In this document: in pieces, positions 5,098 through 10,510 of the stretch
Numbering within the stretch: the stretch's first letter is position 1
Layout: each line of letters starts with the position of its first letter
Assembly: GCA_030697855.1 (NCBI GenBank)
Contig: JAUYOU010000038.1
Coordinates: forward strand, 1 to 11,604
Direction of reading: 5' to 3'
DNA from: a bacterium
GTDB lineage: Bacteria > Patescibacteriota > Minisyncoccia > JACQLN01
DNA length: 11,604 bases
The notes under the pieces: model-generated
Seen by the model: only the letters and a program-made list of their open reading frames with translations
What the model was told of the DNA's origin: nothing
The model's database searches: none
Program-made: the position numbers and the translations under genes

Positions 5098-7944
5098 ATG
5101 GAACAAAACTACATCAAAATACGCGGTGCGCGCGTCCACAATCTTAAAAATGTTAGTTTGGATATTCCCAAAAATAAACTGGTAGTAATTACCGGTCTTT
5201 CGGGTTCGGGAAAATCTTCGCTGGCGTTTGATACTTTGTATGCCGAAGGGCAAAGACGTTACGTAGAAAGTTTGTCGGCTTATGCTCGCCAATTTTTAGG
5301 CATTATGGATAAACCCGACGTGGATAGCATTGATGGCTTGTCGCCGGCAATTTCTATAGATCAAAAAAGTGTTTCTAAAAATCCGCGCTCTACAGTTGGT
5401 ACTATTACAGAAATTTATGATTACTTGCGTTTATTATTTGCACGTGTAGGTATACCACATTGTCCAAAATGTGACCGTATAGTTTCGCGCCAGAGCCCAA
5501 CTCAAATTACGGATAAAGTTTTAAAATTTAAAAAAGGAACAGCACTGGTAATTTTAGCGCCAATTATTCGCGATCAAAAAGGTGAACATAAAGCCGTTAT
5601 TATTAAATTATCTAATTCTGGTTATGCCAGAGTTAGAGTTAACGGTGAAATTTTAAAAGTGGAAGAAGCTTTAAAACTTAATTTAGAAAAATATAAGCGT
5701 CATTCCGTGGAAGCGGTGATAGATAGAGTGACTATAGAAGGTGATCCATCCTCCTTCGCCAAGGCTTCGGAGGACAAGGATTTACGTGCACGTGTTGCAG
5801 AATCTATAGAGCAAGCTCTAAAACTTGGTGACGGCTTATTAATTATTTCTAAAGATAGTAAGGATGAACTTTTTTCCGAAGCGATGTCTTGTGCTTATTG
5901 TGGAATTAATTTTCCAAATGTTGAACCACGATCGTTTTCTTTTAATAGCCCGCATGGCGCTTGTACACACTGTACTGGTTTAGGAATAACAAAAGAGATA
6001 GATCCAGAACTTGTTTTCCCGGGTAAAAATATAACTTTGGCCGAGGGCGCCATTAAGCCGTGGGCATCGGCTTCGCACCGTGTAGGTTACCAAGGTTGGT
6101 ATTGGAGCATTGTAGAAGAAATTTCTTCAAAATATGGTTTTTCGGTTTCGGTGCCAATAAAAGATTTACCCCAAAAGTTTTTAGATATTATTTTATATGG
6201 CGATAAAGACCGTGACGGCGATTTTGAAGGAGTAATTCCAAATTTACTTCGTCGTTATCACGAAACAGAATCAGAATTTACGCGGGCCGAAATAGAACGC
6301 TATATGATAGAAAAAGTTTGCCCTATGTGTAAGGGTGCGCGTTTAAAGCCAGAAGTTTTAGCAGTAAAGTTTTTAGGGAAAAATATTAGTTATGTTTCTA
6401 ATTTATCTATAAAAGAATCTAAAACTTTTTTTTCGGAAGTTAAAGCCGGAAAATTATCCGAATCGGAACAAAAAATATCTGGTTCCATTGTTAAAGAAAT
6501 TTTAAACCGTTTAGATTTTTTATTAGATGTGGGTTTAGATTATTTATCTTTAGCTCGGTCTTCGGCTACGCTTTCTGGTGGTGAAGCACAAAGAATTCGC
6601 TTGGCTACACAAATTGGCTCTGGCTTAACGGGTGTTCTATATATATTAGATGAACCTTCTATTGGTTTGCATCAGCGCGACCAAGATAGATTAATTAAAA
6701 CACTAAAACATCTACGAGATATTGGAAATACAGTTATTGTAGTTGAACACGATGAGCAAACCATGGAAAGTGCCGATTGGTTAATAGATGTTGGCCCGGG
6801 TGCGGGTAAACATGGCGGAAAAATTGTTTTTGAAGGAACTCCAGCGCAACTTAAAAAATCAGATAGTGTTACGGGGCAATACCTATCTGGAAAAAAGAAA
6901 GTAGAAGGTGGAAAGTTGAAAATAGAAAACAAAAACTTACCATCTACTTTCCATAATCTACCCTCTATTATTATCAAAGGAGCGGGGGAGAATAATTTAA
7001 AAAATATTACTGTTAGCATTCCTCTTTCAAAGTTTGTAGCAGTTACGGGTGTTTCGGGTTCGGGTAAATCCAGTTTGGTTAATGATATTTTAGCTAAATT
7101 TTTATTACAAAAGTTTTATGGCGCCAAGGATTCCCCAGGAAAATTTACCGAAATTACTGGCTGGGAAAATTTAGATAAAGTTGTTGTGGTGGATCAAAGC
7201 CCGATAGGTCGAACGCCACGTTCTAACCCAGCCACGTATACCGGAATGTTTGGTGTGATTCGTGATTTGTTTGCAGCAACTCGCGAAGCAAAGGTTAGAG
7301 GTTTTGGTCCAGGTAGGTTTAGTTTTAATGTTAAAGGTGGTAGATGCGAAGTTTGCGAAGGGCAGGGGGTTAGAAAAATTGAAATGCATTTTTTGCCAGA
7401 TGTTTACGTTGAATGCGAAGAATGCCACGGTACGCGCTATAATAAAGAAGCTTTAGAAGTGGAATATAAAGGTAAAAATATTGCGCAAATTTTAAAAATG
7501 CCCGTGGAAGACGCTTTTGAATTTTTTAAAAATATTTCTACGTTAAAACAAAAAATTGGAACATTGTTAGAAGTTGGTTTAGGTTATATGGAATTAGGCC
7601 AGCCTGCCACAACGCTTTCTGGCGGCGAAGCTCAGCGAGTCAAACTTGCCACGGAATTATCTAGACGTGATACGGGTAAAACTCTTTATCTTTTAGACGA
7701 ACCTACAACAGGTTTACATTTTGAAGATATAAATAAATTGCTAAAAGTTTTACACTTGTTGGTGGAGAAAAAGAATACTGTTTTAGTTATTGAACATAAT
7801 TTAGATGTTATTAGAACGGCACATCATATTATAGATCTTGGTCCAGAAGGGGGTAATGGCGGTGGAAAAATTGTTGCAGTTGGTACTCCAGCAGAAATTG
7901 CAAAAGCTAAAAATAGTTATACGGGTAAGTTTTTAAAAAAATAA
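5098..7944 (+). CDS. uvrA: Excinuclease ABC subunit UvrA
   Basis: Damage-recognition ATPase of nucleotide excision repair, acting as a dimer with UvrB. 948 residues, the usual length, with two ABC ATPase modules. Module I has Walker A GLSGSGKSS (33-41), signature LSGGE (492-496) and Walker B ILDEP around Asp518. Module II has Walker A GVSGSGKSS (651-659), signature LSGGE (840-844) and Walker B LLDEP around Asp867. Zinc ligands are Cys265/268 with Cys289/292 and Cys750/753 with Cys773/776; an extra CxxC pair is at 408-411. Two short palindromic stretches, coding for about 218-227 and 602-625, look like insertions in surface or linker positions. The ATG at 5098 is followed at once by the conserved IKIRGARVHNLKN (6-18), so the start is well placed. 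It is divergent from uvrC and followed by an inverted-repeat terminator. Confidence 0.97.
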   Translation: MEQNYIKIRGARVHNLKNVSLDIPKNKLVVITGLSGSGKSSLAFDTLYAEGQRRYVESLSAYARQFLGIMDKPDVDSIDGLSPAISIDQKSVSKNPRSTVGTITEIYDYLRLLFARVGIPHCPKCDRIVSRQSPTQITDKVLKFKKGTALVILAPIIRDQKGEHKAVIIKLSNSGYARVRVNGEILKVEEALKLNLEKYKRHSVEAVIDRVTIEGDPSSFAKASEDKDLRARVAESIEQALKLGDGLLIISKDSKDELFSEAMSCAYCGINFPNVEPRSFSFNSPHGACTHCTGLGITKEIDPELVFPGKNITLAEGAIKPWASASHRVGYQGWYWSIVEEISSKYGFSVSVPIKDLPQKFLDIILYGDKDRDGDFEGVIPNLLRRYHETESEFTRAEIERYMIEKVCPMCKGARLKPEVLAVKFLGKNISYVSNLSIKESKTFFSEVKAGKLSESEQKISGSIVKEILNRLDFLLDVGLDYLSLARSSATLSGGEAQRIRLATQIGSGLTGVLYILDEPSIGLHQRDQDRLIKTLKHLRDIGNTVIVVEHDEQTMESADWLIDVGPGAGKHGGKIVFEGTPAQLKKSDSVTGQYLSGKKKVEGGKLKIENKNLPSTFHNLPSIIIKGAGENNLKNITVSIPLSKFVAVTGVSGSGKSSLVNDILAKFLLQKFYGAKDSPGKFTEITGWENLDKVVVVDQSPIGRTPRSNPATYTGMFGVIRDLFAATREAKVRGFGPGRFSFNVKGGRCEVCEGQGVRKIEMHFLPDVYVECEECHGTRYNKEALEVEYKGKNIAQILKMPVEDAFEFFKNISTLKQKIGTLLEVGLGYMELGQPATTLSGGEAQRVKLATELSRRDTGKTLYLLDEPTTGLHFEDINKLLKVLHLLVEKKNTVLVIEHNLDVIRTAHHIIDLGPEGGNGGGKIVAVGTPAEIAKAKNSYTGKFLKK
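5749..5774. repeat. Palindromic in-frame insert in uvrA (first)
   Basis: TCCTCC (5749-5754) and GGAGGA (5769-5774) are inverted copies, with an inner GCC/GGC pairing around AA. It codes in frame for SSFAKASEDK (218-227). From memory, nearly the same peptide occurs inside unrelated proteins of Parcubacteria-like genomes, which would make it a dispersed palindromic element; that part is recalled, not seen here. Confidence 0.6.
6902..6967. repeat. Palindromic in-frame insert in uvrA (second, in the linker between ATPase modules)
   Basis: TAGAAGGT (6902-6909) pairs with ACCCTCTA (6960-6967) with one mismatch, and GGAAAGT (6910-6916) pairs with ACTTTCC (6946-6952) inside it. It encodes about residues 602-624 (VEGGKLKIE, then LPSTFHNLPS), Lys/Asn-rich sequence placed exactly between the end of module I and the start of module II, about 27 residues before the second Walker A. 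Confidence 0.55.
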
Positions 7945-7950
7945 ATTTTA

Positions 7951-8030
7951 AAAACCGCTCTTCGTAGGCGATATGGAGCCTCTCTATTTATATAAAAAAT
8001 ATTCTCCATAGTGCTACTCAGAGCGGTTTT
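7951..8030 (+). terminator. Large inverted repeat after uvrA, probable terminator
   Basis: AAAACCGCTCT (7951-7961) and AGAGCGGTTTT (8020-8030) are perfect 11-bp inverted copies. Inside them GTAG and TATGGAG pair with CTCCATA and CTAC, giving an 80-nt two-part hairpin with an AT-rich loop. The closing arm ends in TTTT, so it can terminate uvrA transcription, but the T-run is part of the stem and the hairpin is much larger than usual. It could also be an independent palindromic element. Confidence 0.6.
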
Positions 8031-8060
8031 AGTGTGTTTAAGTAAAATTAATCGAGTTGA

Positions 8061-8090
8061 TTGACATTATTGTCAAATAACTGCTATATT
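8061..8090 (+). promoter_or_regulatory. Promoter of the glycosyltransferase-like gene
   Basis: A perfect TTGACA (8061-8066) is followed by an 18-nt spacer and TATATT (8085-8090), with TGC directly before as an extended -10. The predicted leader is about 50 nt. Confidence 0.8.
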
Positions 8091-8136
8091 CTATAAGTTC
8101 TTTTCTAACTAATTTTCCAAAAACTCACTACATATA

Positions 8137-8144
8137 AAGGGGAG
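8137..8144 (+). promoter_or_regulatory. Strong, close-set Shine-Dalgarno
   Basis: AAGGGGAG ends 2 nt before the ATG at 8147. It is one of very few SD-like sites in the window and fixes this start. GGGGAG also precedes the internal Met66 of the orphan gene at 2953-3513. Confidence 0.65.
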
Positions 8145-8146
8145 AT

Positions 8147-9229
8147 ATGAACAAGAAGCTGAAGTTAGGGTTTTATTGCTTTGACCATGCAGGTGGTGAT
8201 GCCTTAAAGATTGTGGCCGAAGAAGCTAGATCTCGGGGGCACATTGTTGTTAATCCGGTAAAACAGTTGCCGGTTAGTGACGAGGCAATGCTTGCTTTGC
8301 TGGATTGTGATGCTGTGGTTACTGGGCTTTCGTCTTTCGAAACGGATATGGAATTGAATGTTGTGCGTAGATTGCGCGATGAGGTTCCATGGTTTGTTTT
8401 CGAAGATGTGCCCGAAGCTGCTTTGAGGCCAAAGGCCAAGGGTGTGGTGCGTAGGGTAAAACTTGTTTTTGCTGCTCGGCACGACGAGGAAGATATTTTG
8501 GCAAAAGCCGGCTACGTTGGTTCTGTACATCTTGGTCCGCCGCCGCAGTGGCGTGTTGAATACGAAGCTGTGATGGCAGCGAAGGCCGGCAATGCTCGGT
8601 CTACCGAAATGATCAAGAGGAAAGGCGCAGAAGCTATTTATAGTTTTACGGAAAATGACAAGTTTGTTGGTACTATCTTGGGTAAAGATCCAGATGAAAA
8701 CAACAGGGTTCTTCGCCTTTTAAAGGATGCCTTGTTGGAACTTGGTGATAACTACGTTCTTGCCATCAGTCAGCATCCTGGTGAAAAGCCGGATTTGAAC
8801 AAGGCTGGCGATGAGCAACGATTCGAAGAAGCTTTTGCTGAACGTCGAAAAATTCTGGACGAGGTTTGGTCTTTCAACTCTGGTTGGAAGGGTGCCAAGC
8901 TTGCCGGCACAGTGGATGTGCTGGTTTCGGGAAGTGCATCCAACATTACCATCGCTTCTGCATATGCGCGCGTTCCGCAGGTATGGCTCGACGACGAAGG
9001 TGTTCGTGTACGCCTGAATGCTCAAGGAACGGGAAAATGGTTTGTTCCAGAGCTTGGCGGTATGCTTGTTGCCGATGGTGCGGGTGATCTTGGCCCGATG
9101 ATCAAGACTGCATTAAGTGAAAGAGGGAGGCAGAGCCTTCTTGATATGCAGGAAAATAATTTTCCGTTGCCGGAAGATTGGCATACGGAAAATAAGATCG
9201 TGGATCTTTTGGAAAAGGTAGTGAAGTAA
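8147..9229 (+). CDS. Predicted GT-B-fold glycosyltransferase-like protein, substrate unknown
   Basis: 360 residues, soluble, with no signal peptide or membrane segment. The N-terminus reads as a Rossmann-type unit: strand KLGFYCFD (5-12), a glycine-containing turn, helix DALKIVAEEARSRGH (18-32), then a strand DAVVTG (55-60). The C-terminal half has VLAISQHPGE (204-213) and DVLVSGSASNITIASA (257-272) followed by RVPQVW, resembling the donor-binding side of GT-B enzymes and UDP-sugar epimerases, where a Ser/Gly-rich turn precedes a helix. This is fold-level resemblance only; the donor and acceptor cannot be named, and no partner sugar genes are nearby. It is a single-gene unit with a strong promoter, strong SD and intrinsic terminator. 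Its codons use G and C far more than uvrA or groEL, as in the orphan gene at 2953-3513. Confidence 0.75.
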   Translation: MNKKLKLGFYCFDHAGGDALKIVAEEARSRGHIVVNPVKQLPVSDEAMLALLDCDAVVTGLSSFETDMELNVVRRLRDEVPWFVFEDVPEAALRPKAKGVVRRVKLVFAARHDEEDILAKAGYVGSVHLGPPPQWRVEYEAVMAAKAGNARSTEMIKRKGAEAIYSFTENDKFVGTILGKDPDENNRVLRLLKDALLELGDNYVLAISQHPGEKPDLNKAGDEQRFEEAFAERRKILDEVWSFNSGWKGAKLAGTVDVLVSGSASNITIASAYARVPQVWLDDEGVRVRLNAQGTGKWFVPELGGMLVADGAGDLGPMIKTALSERGRQSLLDMQENNFPLPEDWHTENKIVDLLEKVVK

Positions 9230-9234
9230 GTAAG

Positions 9235-9264
9235 AAACCTCCGGCAAAAGTCGGAGGTTTTATT
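9235..9264 (+). terminator. Intrinsic terminator of the glycosyltransferase-like gene
   Basis: AAACCTCCG (9235-9243) and CGGAGGTTT (9252-9260) form a perfect 9-bp stem with an 8-nt loop. The T-run continues to 9261 and AT-rich sequence follows, 6 bp after the stop codon. Confidence 0.9.
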
Positions 9265-9282
9265 ATTGGAACTAATCAATTA

Positions 9283-9296
9283 AGCTGGCTTGACCC
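9283..9296 (+). repeat. 14-nt direct repeat, left copy
   Basis: AGCTGGCTTGACCC is repeated exactly at 9968-9981. The two copies bracket the promoter, structured RNA and its terminator. An AACTTGAG motif also accompanies each copy, after the left one (9303-9310) and before the right one (9953-9960). Confidence 0.65.
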
Positions 9297-9442
9297 CGTA
9301 GTAACTTGAGCTGAAGGTTTTTAACATCAAACCAAATCTGGAAGTGTGTTTATAATACAAGTTCAATAGGGTATATTTTCTTTAGATATAATCCAAATTT
9401 AAAAACCTTGGTTTGATTACAGCTCAACTACTACGGGGTTGA
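9290..9442. repeat. Long interrupted inverted repeat overlapping the RNA promoter
   Basis: ACCCCGTAGTA (9293-9303) pairs with TACTACGGGGT (9429-9439), and TTGAGCTG (9306-9313) with CAGCTCAA (9420-9427). Inside lie two further complementary pairs: 9314-9324 with 9399-9409, and 9326-9335 with 9408-9417. These two are in the same order in both arms, so they cross: they can form alternative hairpins or a pseudoknot, not one nested stem. The right arm runs into the -35 box at 9439-9444. Confidence 0.7.
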
Positions 9443-9466
9443 CACCTTTTTATATGTATGTATAAT
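9439..9466 (+). promoter_or_regulatory. Promoter of the structured RNA
   Basis: TTGACA (9439-9444) and TATAAT (9461-9466) both match consensus fully, with a 16-nt spacer. Transcription should start near 9473. No protein ORF follows before the terminator at 9912. Confidence 0.8.
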
Positions 9467-9472
9467 AAAGAA

Positions 9473-9941
9473 GTTCACTAAATATTGTTTTTAGCGAGAC
9501 GGGGACCTCCCCTCCCAAAGTATTAGTCTCGCTAAGTAGGCTAAGCAGGATCCGCGTCGGATTATATCTGGCCGATTTTACCTCCTCCCCACACCGCCTC
9601 GTGGGTCCGGATATTGTCCGATACCTGTTTAGCTGAAAGGCTGGATGTGATGCGGCGCTCGCAAAGCATCCGGCCCGAAATTAACTTCTACTTTAAAAAG
9701 TAGAAGATCCAGTTCTTTTATTTATTTTGCCGGGAAGATCCTTGAAAAGTGCTCATGCACCCTTCGACAGGTGAACGTGAGCAACTATCCTCCTGATCTT
9801 CCCGGTTACTAAAGTCGAGGAACTTTTATCGGTTCACTCCTCTGGTTCGTCTTTTCCTCCTTTCAACGGACTGGAGTCGGTCACCGTGCAGAGGGAAGTT
9901 CCTCGCAACCGGCCTCCCGATTACACATCGGGAGGCTTTTT
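9473..9941 (+). ncRNA. Candidate novel structured RNA with repeated anti-SD (CCUCC) loops
   Basis: About 470 nt between a consensus promoter and a perfect intrinsic terminator, with no credible ORF. Six successive stem-loops can be read. H1: 9491-9500 with 9526-9535, 10 bp. H2: 9540-9549 with 9624-9633, then 9557-9571 with 9607-9621, then 9588-9592 with 9601-9605. H3: 9639-9647 with 9667-9675. H4: 9685-9693 with 9698-9706. H5: 9730-9740 with 9795-9805, then 9750-9755 with 9778-9783. H6: 9816-9825 with 9896-9905, then 9840-9850 with 9866-9876. CCTCC lies unpaired in H1 (9506-9515), in the H2 internal loop (9581-9588), in H5 (9789-9793) and in the H6 apical loop (9856-9864, CCTCCTTTC). The hallmarks of tmRNA, RNase P RNA, SRP RNA and 6S RNA were not found. 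Function is unknown; binding to SD sequences is inferred from the motifs. Confidence 0.75.
9912..9941 (+). terminator. Intrinsic terminator of the structured RNA
   Basis: GCCTCCCGA (9912-9920) and TCGGGAGGC (9928-9936) form a perfect 9-bp stem with a 7-nt loop, followed by five T and an AT-rich tail. No matching T-run exists on the other strand, so the unit is read in the plus direction. Confidence 0.92.
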
Positions 9942-9967
9942 ATTTACTTAGAAACTTGAGCCAGCTC

Positions 9968-9981
9968 AGCTGGCTTGACCC
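9968..9981 (+). repeat. 14-nt direct repeat, right copy, in a hairpin
   Basis: Exact second copy of AGCTGGCTTGACCC (first at 9283-9296). This copy is also half of a hairpin: AGCCAGC (9959-9965) pairs with GCTGGCT (9969-9975) around TCA. Confidence 0.65.
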
Positions 9982-10030
9982 TAGTTCTAACATTTGTTAC
10001 ATTATCAATCACAATAGAAGAGTGATAAAG

Positions 10031-10091
10031 TTATAAATATGTATATCCTGCTTCGCTCCATGAGAGCTTCGCAGGATGCTCATATTTATAA
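10031..10091 (+). promoter_or_regulatory. Two-part hairpin upstream of groES
   Basis: TTATAAATATG (10031-10041) pairs with CATATTTATAA (10081-10091), 11 bp. Inside, ATCCTGC (10045-10051) pairs with GCAGGAT (10071-10077), then GCTC with GAGC around a 5-nt loop. It ends 28 nt before the groES ATG and has no T-run. The rest of the gap is AT-rich with no SD. No CIRCE element (TTAGCACTC with inverted copy) or clear promoter is visible. Confidence 0.5.
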
Positions 10092-10119
10092 TAAAATTTA
10101 TAAATAAATTTAAATAAAT

Positions 10120-10419
10120 ATGGCAAATATGATCAAGATAAAACCATTAGCCGATAGGGTTTTAATAGAACCTATGTCTAAAGAAGAAAAGACAAAGTCG
10201 GGAATTTTTTTACCCGACACAATAGACAAAGAACGTCCAGAACAAGGAAAAGTTTTAGCAGTGGGCGAAGGAAAAATCGATGACGGAGAAGTTATAAAAA
10301 TGAGAGTTAAAAAAGGTGATATGGTTTTATTTACAAAATATGGTCCACAAGAAATAAAAGTTGATGGAAAAACTTATTTAATTGCGAGAGAAGATGATAT
10401 ACTCGCAGTTTTAGAATAA
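10120..10419 (+). CDS. groES: Co-chaperonin GroES
   Basis: 99 residues, normal for the 10-kDa lid of the GroEL folding chamber. KIKPLADRVLIEP (6-18) is the family start. The mobile loop that contacts GroEL is around residues 20-34 (with SGIFLPDT at 27-34). The C-terminal strand is YLIAREDDILAVLE. Most GroES proteins start a few residues before KIxPL, so either the ATG at 10120 or Met4 could be used; the first is kept. Upstream is AT-rich with no SD. It is followed 91 bp later by groEL on the same strand, the usual groESL order. Confidence 0.96.
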   Translation: MANMIKIKPLADRVLIEPMSKEEKTKSGIFLPDTIDKERPEQGKVLAVGEGKIDDGEVIKMRVKKGDMVLFTKYGPQEIKVDGKTYLIAREDDILAVLE

Positions 10420-10426
10420 ATACTCT

Positions 10427-10499
10427 CGCTAATATACTAATCAGCGCTAATATACAAATGAATTCTATTAGCCATATTCGCGTCAATTAGCTATATTAG
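10427..10499. repeat. Repeat cluster in the groES-groEL spacer
   Basis: CGCTAATATAC occurs at 10427-10437 and 10445-10455. TTAGCYATATT occurs at 10468-10478 and 10487-10497, and TATATTAG (10492-10499) is an inverted copy of part of the first pair. The spacer is thus almost entirely short direct and inverted repeats. It could be a regulator site or an RNA structure setting groEL expression apart from groES; no terminator T-run is present. Confidence 0.5.
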
Positions 10500-10510
10500 T
10501 GAAAACTCTT

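Noticed and set aside
9473..9941. Considered RNase P RNA, tmRNA, SRP RNA, 6S RNA and group I intron
   Set aside because: GAGGAAAGTCC and ACAGAA of RNase P, the tRNA-like ends and tag frame of tmRNA, the GGAA-loop domain of SRP RNA, the single long bulged rod of 6S and the intron core motifs are all absent.
9230..10119. Possible missed protein gene in the 890-bp gap
   Set aside because: Frames are broken by stops on both strands, and hairpins, promoter and terminator explain most of the stretch.
10427..10499. Repeat cluster considered as a CRISPR array
   Set aside because: Repeats are only 11 nt, spacers are short and uneven, copies are in mixed types, and no cas genes are nearby.
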